DNA of 45,615 bases, from the IMG/VR virus record IMGVR_UViG_3300013099_000032, positions 1-45,615 of that record; one strand, written 5' to 3'. The notes beneath the pieces are model-generated. The model saw only the letters and a program-made list of their open reading frames with translations. It was not told the DNA's origin and made no database searches. Made by a program: the position numbers and the translations under genes. This document shows, piece by piece, positions 24,211-31,697 of the stretch (positions are counted from its first letter, which is position 1; each line of letters starts with the position of its first letter). Origin of the DNA: a virus.

Positions 24211-26238
24211 CTAACAGAAGAACGCTTCTACGCTGTTTCTGACCATCTTCACTGACCGGCCAGACCCATCTATCTGGTACTGCCAGTTCCCCTCGACCAC
24301 TCCCCCGCCTATCTGAGAGCGCAGGAAGGCCGTTGCTGACTTGGCAGTGGTTTTGCCCGAGAGCGGGCCTTGCTCACTGTAGAGCTCATTGAAATGGCTG
24401 TCAGTACGCAGCTGCTCAGCCAGTATGCCCAGTGGGATGTCGTTCTTGCCCATGTGGTCGAACCAATCCGGCAGAAGTCTGAACAGGCAGTCACGCGCCG
24501 ACTCTCTACGTTCAAGTTGGGTTGGCTGGGCATGGACTGCCACGCCCACTGAGTCATCTGCGTCCTGATGGCAGGGGAGAACAACTGAGTCCATGCGGAA
24601 CCATGGATCCTGTCCCATCTGCTTGGGCGACAGATTGCACTTGGCCGGCGTCATGATCACCCACCTCCACGCCTCATCAGGATCTATGAAGATGTCCTTG
24701 TCGAGTTTGGGGCGGTAGATATCCATGGTGTGGATGATACGGGCGGCTCCCTGAAGTGAGCTGGCACCTCGGAGCGCATCCATGTTGCCCCTGAGGTTGC
24801 CGGTCTTAGCTGCTTCCTTGGTGGTGTGGTGAACTACATGTACTGCACACCCCAGCTGAGCCATCTGCTGGAGCTGGCCGACAACCATGTTGCCCCCGGT
24901 ATTATCATTCTCAGCTAATGTGTGCGCCCGGGAGTAGGGGTCTATGGTCACGAGGAGGATGCCAAACTTCTTGATCAGATCCTTGACAACGTCCACCATG
25001 GGTTGGTTGACCACGTACTTGCTGCCCTCTTGGTAGACGAGGTTGAGCGGGTTCATCATCGCTGAGACCAGAGTGACCGGAACTTCCTTGGGGTCCAGTT
25101 TGTACTTGGCGCAGATGCCCATGAACCGTTCCTCGAGATCCTCAATGGGCTCTTCGGTCGAGATGTACAGGCCCCGCCCCTGTTGGCGTATGGGCTTGCC
25201 TGTGAGAGGCCGGCCAGTTGCTACGGCAACGATCTCAAGCAGGCTGATACGGCTCTTACCGACACCGGGAGGCGCACCAGTGGCTGTTATGTAGCCTTTG
25301 CAGTAGCGGCCCTTAATGATCCAGTCCGGGGGTTTGATCTGGTGGACGTTTAGCTCCTCGGAGTGCGTCATGTTCAGGTTGGATCTGATTCTGGTTACTG
25401 TCTGGTGAGCGATCAGTTCCTTGGCCTCAGGAGTTTCAATGCCCGGGGGGTTCTGACCGTACTTGAATGCATGGTTGATCTTGCGCTGGAGCTCTTCGGG
25501 TTCCCATGCAGGTGCGCAGCGGGGATTCCAGTGTTCCATCATGAGGTCAAACGCTGAGCCCGGACTGAGTCCCAGATCCTTGCACTTGGCTGCGACTGCG
25601 TAGGTGAGATTGTCACCACCTGCGCCCTCGATAGCCGGCTCGGCCTGCATCAGGTGGGCTATGGCTGCTTCCCTGTGGTGATCCTGATCCAGTTCCAGAC
25701 TTGTGTTCTGGGGCAGCTGCGCTACTTCCTGTACTGTCTGGGTTCCGATCTCGCGGATCCACTCAGGCAGTGGCGCTACCGGCAGTTCGTCCTTGATCTT
25801 GTACTCGCCTTCCATCTGGCTCTTGCCGATATGGACAGTCGAGCTCGGCGGCAGTACTACGTAACCACCAATCGATTTCAGTTCGACGTTCTCGACGAGT
25901 TCCTTCTTCGCCTTGATCGCTCCTTCGAAGAGGTACTGGGCACCTTTGCCTGAGGTGTAGTGGCTGCGGGTTGCAACGTCAGGGTGATCGCCCTTGAGCT
26001 TCATCCAGTTGCGCCAGCCGTGTTGCCCCGGCTTGTTGTCTATGTCCAGTACGGTCTTATTGCTCTTACCACAATCCATTCCCCAATTGCAGCCGGGGAA
26101 CTGCACCTGCCACTGCTGAATCTGAGCTACGTCCAGAGTGGATTTTTCCTGCCACGGAGTGACCAGAGGAGGTGCTTTGTGGCCTGCCTTGATTGGGAAT
26201 ATGTAGATCCCCAGTGCCACGTATCCTAGCACATCCAT
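24211..26238 (-). CDS. PrimPol-helicase fusion (bifunctional primase/polymerase plus RecA-fold helicase)
   Basis: This 675-residue replication protein begins at ATG 26238. The N-terminal archaeo-eukaryotic-type primase has VLDIDNKPG (D65, D67), GAQYLFE (99-105) and SIGGYVVLPPS (122-132). After a linker the helicase domain has Walker A GAPPGVGKS (321-329), Walker B LLVTIDPYSRAH (D433) and VHVVHHTTKE (466-475), as in RepA/RadA-like hexameric helicases. It would prime and unwind DNA at the fork, working with the family A polymerase encoded at 36-38 kb. The 23-bp element array lies directly downstream, which is attractive for an origin. Confidence 0.9.
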   Translation of the reverse strand: MDVLGYVALGIYIFPIKAGHKAPPLVTPWQEKSTLDVAQIQQWQVQFPGCNWGMDCGKSNKTVLDIDNKPGQHGWRNWMKLKGDHPDVATRSHYTSGKGAQYLFEGAIKAKKELVENVELKSIGGYVVLPPSSTVHIGKSQMEGEYKIKDELPVAPLPEWIREIGTQTVQEVAQLPQNTSLELDQDHHREAAIAHLMQAEPAIEGAGGDNLTYAVAAKCKDLGLSPGSAFDLMMEHWNPRCAPAWEPEELQRKINHAFKYGQNPPGIETPEAKELIAHQTVTRIRSNLNMTHSEELNVHQIKPPDWIIKGRYCKGYITATGAPPGVGKSRISLLEIVAVATGRPLTGKPIRQQGRGLYISTEEPIEDLEERFMGICAKYKLDPKEVPVTLVSAMMNPLNLVYQEGSKYVVNQPMVDVVKDLIKKFGILLVTIDPYSRAHTLAENDNTGGNMVVGQLQQMAQLGCAVHVVHHTTKEAAKTGNLRGNMDALRGASSLQGAARIIHTMDIYRPKLDKDIFIDPDEAWRWVIMTPAKCNLSPKQMGQDPWFRMDSVVLPCHQDADDSVGVAVHAQPTQLERRESARDCLFRLLPDWFDHMGKNDIPLGILAEQLRTDSHFNELYSEQGPLSGKTTAKSATAFLRSQIGGGVVEGNWQYQIDGSGRSVKMVRNSVEAFFC

Positions 26239-26241
26239 GGA

Positions 26242-26475
26242 CTACTCCTTCTCGGTAAATGCGGGATGATTGGTGACATCGTTGTTCGCCCAGATCTCCC
26301 ACGGGATGCGAACTCCCAGTACCTCCTCTGATGCTTTTTCGAGTTTCCTGCCCATGACCACACTGCAACCTCTGCCTCTGTGCAGAATGTCAGACAGGTG
26401 GCTGGGGCTTACTTCGGCAAGCTTGGCGATCCTCGCCTGCTGGCCATGTTTCCAGTATCCTTGTTTGTCAGTCAT
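26242..26475 (-). CDS. Small Cro/CI-type helix-turn-helix protein
   Basis: This 77-residue protein contains GQQARIAKLAEVSPSHLSDILHRGRGCS, a typical helix-turn-helix in the Cro/CI class ('q..lA...gvs...is.il.grr'). It is followed by MGRKLEKASEEVLG, the usual third/fourth helix, and a short acidic tail. It overlaps the upstream membrane peptide gene by 8 nt and precedes the PrimPol gene by 3 nt. It probably regulates phage promoters. The 28.5-28.7 kb divergent region and the 23-bp elements are candidate targets, but nothing shows which. Confidence 0.85.
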   Translation of the reverse strand: MTDKQGYWKHGQQARIAKLAEVSPSHLSDILHRGRGCSVVMGRKLEKASEEVLGVRIPWEIWANNDVTNHPAFTEKE

Positions 26476-26695
26476 TGGTGGCTTCTTTCACGCAGGGGCA
26501 GTCCGGGTGATGGAGGAGTGCGCCCTTGTAGTTGCCAGTCCACATCAGGTAAGAGTGGCCTTGGTAATCCACATTCCTGAAACCGATGGTGGGGTTGTTA
26601 TGTTTTCGGGCAAGCATTATGGTTGGGATCAGTATCGCGCCAAGAATCGCTACGATAGCAGTGATTACGACGATTTGTATTGCGCCGAGCTTCAT
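26468..26695 (-). CDS. Single-span membrane protein
   Basis: This 75-residue protein starts with ATG 26695, which forms an ATGA overlap with the upstream gene. KLGAIQIVVITAIVAILGAILIPTIML is one membrane helix, followed by a soluble part with paired His/Cys (HHPDCPCVKE) that could bind metal. Part of a run of small membrane proteins in this early operon. Function unknown. Confidence 0.7.
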   Translation of the reverse strand: MKLGAIQIVVITAIVAILGAILIPTIMLARKHNNPTIGFRNVDYQGHSYLMWTGNYKGALLHHPDCPCVKEATND

Positions 26696-26892
26696 CGCCC
26701 ACCCCCATACCATAGATAAATGAACGGGCCGATGAACCCCAGACCCAGACCGCAGATGAATGCAGCAAGCACGAAGAACATAGCCCGCCGCGTTATGAAT
26801 TTTATCATGTTACTAAGGCCTTTCACCTGATTGACACTGAGGCCGGTAACGTCCACCACCTCCATGCCGAAGAATTTGATTGTGGCTTTCAC
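26692..26892 (-). CDS. Small membrane protein
   Basis: This 66-residue protein starts with GTG 26892 inside a GTGA overlap. The N-terminal half is soluble (KATIKFFGMEVVDVTGLSVNQVKG), followed by a strongly hydrophobic stretch (AMFFVLAAFICGLGLGFIGPFIYLW) that could form a hairpin or one long span, then GGGR. Both junctions are 4-nt stop/start overlaps, supporting coupled translation. No family recognised. Confidence 0.7.
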   Translation of the reverse strand: MKATIKFFGMEVVDVTGLSVNQVKGLSNMIKFITRRAMFFVLAAFICGLGLGFIGPFIYLWYGGGR

Positions 26893-27026
26893 TTTTCCTC
26901 CAGTCTATCCAGCACCCAGCCGGTGCAGCCTATGGTTACAAAGATCTGATCCTGCAGCAGAATGCCCAGAAACAACAGGACCGTTGCTACTGCGAAGCCG
27001 ATGTGTTTACAGGGGAAGAGTCTCAT
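26889..27026 (-). CDS. Small membrane peptide, 45 residues
   Basis: ATG 27026 opens MRLFPCKHIGFAVATVLLFLGILLQDQIFVTIG..., with one membrane span, ending WVLDRLEEK. The TGA overlaps the GTG of the next gene. Intergenic fit on both sides and membrane character support a real gene. Confidence 0.6.
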   Translation of the reverse strand: MRLFPCKHIGFAVATVLLFLGILLQDQIFVTIGCTGWVLDRLEEK

Positions 27027-27028
27027 CT

Positions 27029-27382
27029 CTAGTGCACCTCGTTGTACTTGTCAGCCCGTGGAGCACTGTGGCTGATAGTCTCAGAAGGTCCGCGAACCGT
27101 GCTGGTGTGGGACATGCCTGATGGGGTTCTGTGTCCCTGCGGCCCACCTGTCCGAACTCTAGGGATGGTCTGATCTTCTTCAGCATCGTTCAGCCCACCC
27201 TCGATAACTTCCAGTTGTTGCGCGTCAACGTAGTGGCTCTTGAGGTCAGTACCGGGTTGGTATGGTGGTTCAATGCCATACTGGACACAGCCATTCAGAT
27301 ATGTGATTCGTGAACTTGCGATTCCAATCAGGCCAGTGACTTGACACTCCACTCGGTCGCCCAGCTTTATCTTGGGTTTCAT
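27029..27382 (-). CDS. Hypothetical protein with SH3/KOW-like N-terminus
   Basis: This 117-residue protein begins KPKIKLGDRVECQVTGLIGIASSRITYLNGCVQYGIEP. That pattern of a small beta-barrel ('lGd.V.......G.v..r...l.g..qy.v.p') occurs in many phage early proteins. The C-terminal half is polar and low-complexity (TPSGMSHTSTVRGPSETISHS). Start ATG 27382 directly abuts the TGA of the upstream peptide gene. Function unknown. Confidence 0.7.
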   Translation of the reverse strand: MKPKIKLGDRVECQVTGLIGIASSRITYLNGCVQYGIEPPYQPGTDLKSHYVDAQQLEVIEGGLNDAEEDQTIPRVRTGGPQGHRTPSGMSHTSTVRGPSETISHSAPRADKYNEVH

Positions 27383-27520
27383 TCAGTTCTCCTCCTCTTC
27401 ATCGTCGTATTCATCCAGTGGTGGAAGGTCACCTCTTGTCAGCATCTGATCTAGAATCCATCCAACCAAAATGACCACCCCGAATATTATCGCACAGGCC
27501 GTGATGTCGCAGATGCTCAT
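27383..27520 (-). CDS. Small membrane peptide, 45 residues
   Basis: ATG 27520 follows GGAGGGAAGGC, a strong ribosome site. The peptide is MSICDITACAIIFGVVILVGWILDQ, one membrane span, with an acidic tail (LDEYDDEEEEN). The gene fills the gap between two neighbours exactly, which argues for it being real. Confidence 0.65.
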   Translation of the reverse strand: MSICDITACAIIFGVVILVGWILDQMLTRGDLPPLDEYDDEEEEN

Positions 27521-27549
27521 GCCTTCCCTCCAACGTCCGATAACAAAGG

Positions 27550-27918
27550 TTATGTAATGCTTCTTTTTGCGCGGTAGAATTCTTCAATGGATTTCCGCGC
27601 ATCCATCGCGCAGTACTTCTCTTCTGCGCCAAAGCACTGTTCCACCACGTTCTTACTTTTGCGCAGAGCCTCTTCAGCAAGAGCCAATAACTTCTCAGCA
27701 GCTTCGGCACGTTTGATGTCCTTGGTTAACATCACTCTTGGGTCGCGTGCTAACTTCTCCGCAAATTTGCGGTCAGACTCTTCGCGCCTTTTCTTTACTG
27801 CATCAGGGTGGTGTTGCTTGCAGTAGCCATCGACTACAGCTTTGCGCGTACACTGATGACTGGACGGCCAATTGTTGTGGTAGGTGGTTACCTCTTGCTT
27901 GCAATGGATGCTCATCAT
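27550..27918 (-). CDS. Early protein with His/Cys zinc-knuckle-like N-terminus
   Basis: This protein of about 122 residues starts at ATG 27918 with GGAG eight bases upstream; longer starts precede that site. Residues 1-35 contain IHCKQEVTTYHNNW, then HQCTRKAVVDGYCKQHHP, so Cys/His are spaced for a small zinc site. The rest is a charged helical coiled coil (KDIKRAEAAEKLLALAEEALRK) and a KSIEEFYRAKR end. Function unknown. Confidence 0.65.
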   Translation of the reverse strand: MMSIHCKQEVTTYHNNWPSSHQCTRKAVVDGYCKQHHPDAVKKRREESDRKFAEKLARDPRVMLTKDIKRAEAAEKLLALAEEALRKSKNVVEQCFGAEEKYCAMDARKSIEEFYRAKRSIT

Positions 27919-28070
27919 GATTTCTTCTCCACATATCTCTTGCAGCTGACAACCGCAAACCTCAGGCACCTGAAGCTATCGCAGGTGAAGTTCTTCTTGT
28001 GGGGTTTAGAATGTCCACATTCACGGCAGTGCGAAGATCTTCGGGTGGCCCGGGAACATATGCGCTTCAT
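27915..28070 (-). CDS. Cys-rich basic peptide, 51 residues
   Basis: Begins MKRICSRATRRSSHCRECGHSKPHKKNFTC... and has seven cysteines with a CxxC (HCRECGH). Starts and stops in ATGA overlaps (28067-28070 and 27915-27918). Likely a small zinc-binding protein. No homolog recognised. Confidence 0.6.
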   Translation of the reverse strand: MKRICSRATRRSSHCRECGHSKPHKKNFTCDSFRCLRFAVVSCKRYVEKKS

Positions 28071-28381
28071 GATTGCACTCGCGGGATCTTAAGGTCGGGT
28101 GCGTGGACGATGTTCCAGCTTCCGTCTTCCACTTCCACCAGCCAGTATTCATACTGTTCATTGTAGTTGAGCAGCTTCACCGTCTGGCTCCCCCAGAGTA
28201 CGTGGCTCAACTTGAGCGCGGGGTTCAATTCAGGTGGCAACTCATCAGGTATGGCCCTGCGTGTGGGTGCGCGTTTAACATTGGAATGCGCCGGGGCCGG
28301 GATCGCCTCCACTACAGGCAGCGATTCACCCTCAGTGAAGTAGCTTTCTGTATCGAGTGTTCCCAGATCTTTTAATTCCAT
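28067..28381 (-). CDS. Hypothetical early protein
   Basis: This protein of about 104 residues has two possible starts: ATG 28390, which touches GGAGG, and ATG 28381, nine bases after it; I prefer 28381. The N-terminal half is acidic and Pro-rich; the C-terminal half (LSHVLWGSQTVKLLNYNEQYEYWLVEVEDGSWNIV) looks like a small beta-barrel. It overlaps the following peptide gene by ATGA. No family recognised. Confidence 0.65.
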   Translation of the reverse strand: MELKDLGTLDTESYFTEGESLPVVEAIPAPAHSNVKRAPTRRAIPDELPPELNPALKLSHVLWGSQTVKLLNYNEQYEYWLVEVEDGSWNIVHAPDLKIPRVQS

Positions 28382-28382
28382 C

Positions 28383-28499
28383 TCAGTCATCCTCCGTTAT
28401 CCGTGTGAATCCACAGGTAAGAATCCAGATCAGGCAGAAGCACACTCCCGCCAGACAGAAATAGCTTGCGTCAGTGAACCATCCGAGTATCCTCCTCAC
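28383..28499 (-). CDS. First leftward early gene: 38-residue membrane peptide
   Basis: GTG 28499 follows AGGAGG at five bases. The peptide reads MRRILGWFTDASYFCLAGVCFCLIW..., one membrane span with several Cys, ending in TEDD. It is the first ORF behind the leftward promoter at 28541-28569. The strong ribosome site supports it. Confidence 0.6.
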   Translation of the reverse strand: MRRILGWFTDASYFCLAGVCFCLIWILTCGFTRITEDD

Positions 28500-28540
28500 A
28501 CGCGCCTCCTTTTATAGTTGAGATTGAATGTTTCCTTAGA

Positions 28541-28569
28541 AACGTACACTGTCAGAGGGGCAGAGTCAA
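28541..28569 (-). promoter_or_regulatory. Leftward early promoter
   Basis: Minus-strand TTGACT (28569-28564), 17-nt spacer, TACGTT (28546-28541), about 45 bp before the first leftward gene. The -35 is 5/6; the -10 is weak. The location between divergent operons makes a promoter nearly required here. Confidence 0.55.
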
Positions 28570-28658
28570 GAAAATTTTTTAGCCCTAGAATACTTTTCAT
28601 TGTAAAGCTATGTGGCTCAGGGACTTGGGGTAAAATTTAATTTTTCTGCGTTTTTCGC

Positions 28659-28686
28659 TTGCATGGGAACTTTCTTGCGGTAGACT
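28659..28686 (+). promoter_or_regulatory. Rightward early promoter
   Basis: TTGCAT (28659-28664), 16-nt spacer, TAGACT (28681-28686) ahead of the rightward operon. AT-rich upstream DNA at 28570-28650 could act as an UP element. A transcript starting near 28693 excludes the GTG at 28691 and supports ATG 28739 as first start. Confidence 0.6.
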
Positions 28687-28710
28687 GTGGGTGTCGAACG
28701 AAGGCAAGAA

Positions 28711-28741
28711 ACCGAGAGCCCGAACCGAGGAGACCGAGATG
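28711..28741 (+). repeat. Duplicated ribosome-binding leader, copy 1 (copy 2 at 28997-29027)
   Basis: About 31 bp ending in GAGGAGACCGAGATG recur before the second gene with two mismatches. Both contain the Shine-Dalgarno and the start codon of adjacent genes. It may reflect gene duplication or replacement, or shared translational control. Confidence 0.8.
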
Positions 28742-28990
28742 AGCAAAGACCACCAGATCACCACCCACACTGACACCAGAGAGAACAAGGGCCGTTGCAT
28801 TGATAGCGGTGATACCTTCCGAGTTTACAAATCTTCACCTTCAAGAGCTTGCCTCCAACTCTGGAGCTACGGTTCGATCAGAGAATACGGCTCCGGTGCA
28901 GATCGTAGTTTTACCACTTCGGCCAGCGTCACTGCTGACCAGTTGGATAAGATGATCGAAGCACTGCAAGCTGTTCGCGCTGAATTCTAA
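28739..28990 (+). CDS. First rightward early protein, hypothetical
   Basis: This 83-residue protein starts at ATG 28739 behind AGGAG. It is polar and Ser/Thr-rich (TTHTDTRENKGRC), then RVYKSSPSRACLQLWSYGSIREYGSGADRSFTTSASV, a likely beta-sheet, and a C-terminal helix TADQLDKMIEALQAVRAEF. As the first gene behind the rightward promoter it is probably strongly and early expressed, which is typical of host-takeover or anti-defence proteins. No family recognised. Confidence 0.7.
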   Translation: MSKDHQITTHTDTRENKGRCIDSGDTFRVYKSSPSRACLQLWSYGSIREYGSGADRSFTTSASVTADQLDKMIEALQAVRAEF

Positions 28991-29024
28991 CCCGCCACCG
29001 AGAACCTGAACCGAGGAGACCGAG

Positions 29025-29336
29025 ATGAAACTTCTGACCAAAACCCTTGAGAAACGCTTCGCCAAGGTAGGATCACAGGACGGCAAGGGCAATGAAGCTA
29101 TTGTAATCGCCAAGTACTTCCATCCCTTCAGCAGCTGGACATGGTACGCCACTGAGTACAACGTCAACGAGCGCACGTTCTTCGGGTTCGTTGCCGGCTT
29201 CGAGGGTGAGCTTGGCTACTTCTCACTTGATGAACTGGAATCCCTCAGAGTCAAGGGCCTGCCTATGGAGCGCGATCTCTACTGCGGCGAGAAGACTCTG
29301 GCCGAACACCTCAAGCGCGATGCGGTTGGTGCATGA
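29025..29336 (+). CDS. DUF2958 family protein
   Basis: This 103-residue protein carries the DUF2958 signature: [15 protein letters not shown], then [41 protein letters not shown] and the [15 protein letters not shown] end. The family is common on phages, plasmids and mobile elements; its role is unknown to me. The leader duplicates that of the preceding gene. It ends in an ATGA overlap with the next gene. Confidence 0.88.
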   Translation: MKLLTKTLEKRFAKVGSQDGKGNEAIVIAKYFHPFSSWTWYATEYNVNERTFFGFVAGFEGELGYFSLDELESLRVKGLPMERDLYCGEKTLAEHLKRDAVGA

Positions 29337-29563
29337 TGAGTGAAATCAACAAGAAGATTCAAGCGTTGTGCGAAGCATCCGGTTACGACGATCCGCTGGC
29401 CATGCTTGAGGAGCAGTCTATGGATAGCGTCAATGACGGGATCTGCATGATGATCGGCTGCGACTACACCACTCAGGTCGAGCCTGACAATAATAAAGGC
29501 TGGTGCGAAGTCTGCGAGAAGCCGACCGTGTGCAGCATCTCAATGCTCATGGGGGTGATGTAA
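29333..29563 (+). CDS. Small Cys-containing phage protein
   Basis: This 76-residue protein ([34 protein letters not shown]) has Cys-containing segments [21 protein letters not shown] and a hydrophobic end. The spacing suggests a single zinc ribbon. Similar small proteins are common in phage early regions; function unknown. The start is ATG 29333 (overlap ATGA) or 29336. Confidence 0.75.
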   Translation: MMSEINKKIQALCEASGYDDPLAMLEEQSMDSVNDGICMMIGCDYTTQVEPDNNKGWCEVCEKPTVCSISMLMGVM

Positions 29564-29850
29564 TGGCTATCTACACGAAGAAGGCCAAAAAGGTGCTCAC
29601 TAAGGCCGAACAGAAGCACTTGACCGAATCAGGTATCAACACCATGAAGAAGATGCAACGCCAGATTAACTTCATGAAAGAACTTCGCGCCAGTCACCCT
29701 AAGTCTTCCATGCCCTGCTGGGATTGCTGGTTTATTGGCAGGAAGTTGGGGCTGATAGGGGAGAACGAAGAGATTGGATCCCATCGAGGTACGATGAGGG
29801 ACTCCACGATAGATACCCAGAATGTCAAACGCGACGAAGCTGGTGCCTGA
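29563..29850 (+). CDS. Hypothetical basic protein
   Basis: This 95-residue protein starts at ATG 29563 in a TAATG overlap; a longer ORF from 29503 would run inside the previous gene. Lys-rich N-terminus (YTKKAKKVLTKAEQKHL), a helix (NTMKKMQRQINFMKELR) and an SMPCWDCWFIGRKLG segment with CxxC. No family recognised. Confidence 0.7.
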   Translation: MAIYTKKAKKVLTKAEQKHLTESGINTMKKMQRQINFMKELRASHPKSSMPCWDCWFIGRKLGLIGENEEIGSHRGTMRDSTIDTQNVKRDEAGA

Positions 29851-30107
29851 TGAGTTGGCGCAGCCAGAAACGAATTCGCGATCTTCAGTACTTCGCCAGA
29901 TGCAACGCTGAGGATGAACAGATCTCCTGCCGTCAGATGATCGAGGAGATCACCACCATCGAGGAAGCTCTCTGTAACGAATGGGAGCGGGGCTTCATGG
30001 ACGATATGCGCAAGTGGGCCTCGATGCCCGGGGGATTCTCCCAGAAGCAGCAGGCCATCATTCGCCGGATCTACAACAAGGTCCGCGCCCAGACTCAGAG
30101 GAGCTAG
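29850..30107 (+). CDS. Hypothetical helical protein
   Basis: This 85-residue protein starts at ATG 29850, overlapping the upstream TGA. It is highly charged and helical (QKRIRDLQYFARCNAEDEQ, then GFSQKQQAIIRRIYNKVRAQ). The last helix resembles the 'ls.kq...i..i..r.' end of single-strand-annealing or UvsX-associated phage proteins, too short to assign. Confidence 0.7.
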   Translation: MSWRSQKRIRDLQYFARCNAEDEQISCRQMIEEITTIEEALCNEWERGFMDDMRKWASMPGGFSQKQQAIIRRIYNKVRAQTQRS

Positions 30108-30109
30108 TA

Positions 30110-30361
30110 ATGCCGAAAGCCAAGAAGGACATGAAGAAGCGCGAGACCAAAGACTCCGAGAAGACCGTGCCCCTTGATGTGAAGATCAGCGAGAAGGCGT
30201 TGTTCATGACCGTTGGGGTTGCCAAGGGTTCAACACCGGACGGCACAAGTTTTGAGATTGTTCTGATAAACGGCATTCTGCCCATGGTTGTGATCAAGGG
30301 TAAGCAGGTACATTTCCCGCTGGAGTCGTTGGTCAAAGCGGCAGAGAAGGCGATAGCGTAA
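30110..30361 (+). CDS. Hypothetical protein
   Basis: This 83-residue protein has a basic N-terminus (PKAKKDMKKRETKDSEK) and a compact beta-sheet domain (LFMTVGVAKG, SFEIVLINGILPMVVIKGKQVHFPL), ending in a helix. GAGGAG precedes ATG 30110. The basic tail may bind nucleic acid. No family recognised. Confidence 0.7.
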   Translation: MPKAKKDMKKRETKDSEKTVPLDVKISEKALFMTVGVAKGSTPDGTSFEIVLINGILPMVVIKGKQVHFPLESLVKAAEKAIA

Positions 30362-30394
30362 ACTGAGAATTTAACCCCAGAGAAGGAGTAGGAA

Positions 30395-31045
30395 ATGACC
30401 AAGAAGATGTGGTGCCACAAGTGTAATGATGTAGTTGAAGTCAGTGAACCGTTCCGCAAGGGCGATCAGGTTATCGTCACCAAAAATTGTCAGCACAAAG
30501 GAGACATTGCCAGAGTTGTGCAAGGGTCGTACCAAGGCGCTGTCCACGTTGAACTACTTTGCCTCGGTTGGGTGGTGGCTCACTACTACGACCCTAAGGA
30601 TCTGAAACGCGCCGACGATACCCGAAGGGTTCAATTCGCCAAGTCTGGGGATAACAGTCTCCATGTCTGGATGGAGCGTAAGAAGAATCTGTTGATCTAC
30701 ACCGTGGTGAAAGGCAAGAAGGAGCATGGGGGCAACGCTAACCTCGAGGAGTATTGCCTCTTCGGAGCTGTTAACTCCCCGGAAACTTCGCATGTCCACC
30801 GATGCAGGAACAGCGACGAAGCAAGAGCGGGGTTGTTTGCGGATCTTAACAAAGTACTCGGCGCAGAGCTGCCGGGGTTCGAAAAAGGCGATATAGTCCG
30901 GGGAGTCACCACTGGGGACAAGTACGAGCTTCTCAGCTTTAAGGATCCCCACGGCTGTTACGCTGCTGTTGTTCTCGGCGGTCAAAGTGATGGTGCAGTA
31001 ACGATTCTTGCAAGTGGTGAATTCGTTAGGATGAGTGGATCATGA
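30395..31045 (+). CDS. Hypothetical protein with zinc knuckle and two KOW/SH3-like repeats
   Basis: This 216-residue protein starts at ATG 30395 with AAGGAG. MTKKMWCHKCNDVVEV is a CxxC knuckle. It contains two similar barrel-like pieces: FRKGDQVIVTKNCQHKGDIARVVQG near residue 20 and FEKGDIVRGVTTGDKYELLSF near 160. Between them is a Glu/His/Cys-bearing region. The repeated 'kGD.V' pieces suggest an internal duplication. Function unknown. Confidence 0.7.
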   Translation: MTKKMWCHKCNDVVEVSEPFRKGDQVIVTKNCQHKGDIARVVQGSYQGAVHVELLCLGWVVAHYYDPKDLKRADDTRRVQFAKSGDNSLHVWMERKKNLLIYTVVKGKKEHGGNANLEEYCLFGAVNSPETSHVHRCRNSDEARAGLFADLNKVLGAELPGFEKGDIVRGVTTGDKYELLSFKDPHGCYAAVVLGGQSDGAVTILASGEFVRMSGS

Positions 31046-31218
31046 GTCAGCAAGGCGTACTGCGCAGAGCGGCCCGGGTACAGCGCACCGGGAACGGATC
31101 CAAGGGAGGCCGGAAGGCCAAGCACGGGCAGAACCGCGCACTCGATTTGAAGTTCTGCCGGGACTGCGGCTACGGGACCAAGAAGACCAAGCGGTACATG
31201 GAGGTGCATGGTGGCTGA
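31042..31218 (+). CDS. Small basic protein with CxxC
   Basis: ATG 31042 overlaps the upstream TGA. The 58-residue product is very basic (VLRRAARVQRTGNGSKGGRKAKHGQNRA) with KFCRDCGYGTKKTKRYM, a half zinc ribbon. Probably nucleic-acid-binding. Confidence 0.65.
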   Translation: MSQQGVLRRAARVQRTGNGSKGGRKAKHGQNRALDLKFCRDCGYGTKKTKRYMEVHGG

Positions 31219-31486
31219 TCCTATTCTGACCGAGCCCAGCCCGGGCGTGATTCGTGTGGACTTTATTGAAGTCGGCGTCACGCTGGACGTTCGCTGCGAT
31301 GACGCGCACAACAACCGGGAGCGCGAAACCGCATGGGTTAAGGCGATAAGCGGTCTGCCCGAATTGATCCGGCTGAACATGAGCCTGCTGGGTGCGGATC
31401 GCTCCCCGGCTGAGATCCTCACCAGAACTGTGGCCGACAAGCGGCAGGCCATGCTGGCTCAGAACGTAAGGGCGATGGGGGTGTAG
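31208..31486 (+). CDS. Hypothetical protein
   Basis: This protein of about 92 residues starts at ATG 31208 or GTG 31211, overlapping the previous gene by 11 nt. It has a beta start (GVIRVDFIEVGVTLDVRCDD) and helical end (LIRLNMSLLGADRSPAEILTRTVADKRQAM). No family recognised; compact spacing supports expression. Confidence 0.65.
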   Translation: MVADPILTEPSPGVIRVDFIEVGVTLDVRCDDAHNNRERETAWVKAISGLPELIRLNMSLLGADRSPAEILTRTVADKRQAMLAQNVRAMGV

Positions 31487-31487
31487 G

Positions 31488-31697
31488 TTGGCCGGCACTC
31501 CTGTGGTGTACAAGTACCGGTGGCTCAAGGAAGATGGTTTCTGGTCGGACGAAATTTCCTTATGCTTTGCGTGTGCGGTATCCCGAACCATGCAGAACGT
31601 CCCATCTAAACATAAGGTCTTTCTCGGCGCTACTGACAACGAGTTCGAAAGCTGCTTTGATTGCGGCCTATCCATTGATGATCGGATCGACATCTAA
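31488..31697 (+). CDS. Small zinc-ribbon-like protein
   Basis: This 69-residue protein uses TTG 31488 and ends in a TAATG overlap with the SNF2 gene. Two Cys pairs (SLCFACAVS and ESCFDCGLS) are spaced as in a zinc ribbon. The coupling suggests co-expression with the helicase. Confidence 0.6.
   Translation: MAGTPVVYKYRWLKEDGFWSDEISLCFACAVSRTMQNVPSKHKVFLGATDNEFESCFDCGLSIDDRIDI

Noticed and set aside
27429-27710. Minus-strand ORF of 93 residues
   Set aside because: Runs across two better-supported genes with strong ribosome sites in other frames.
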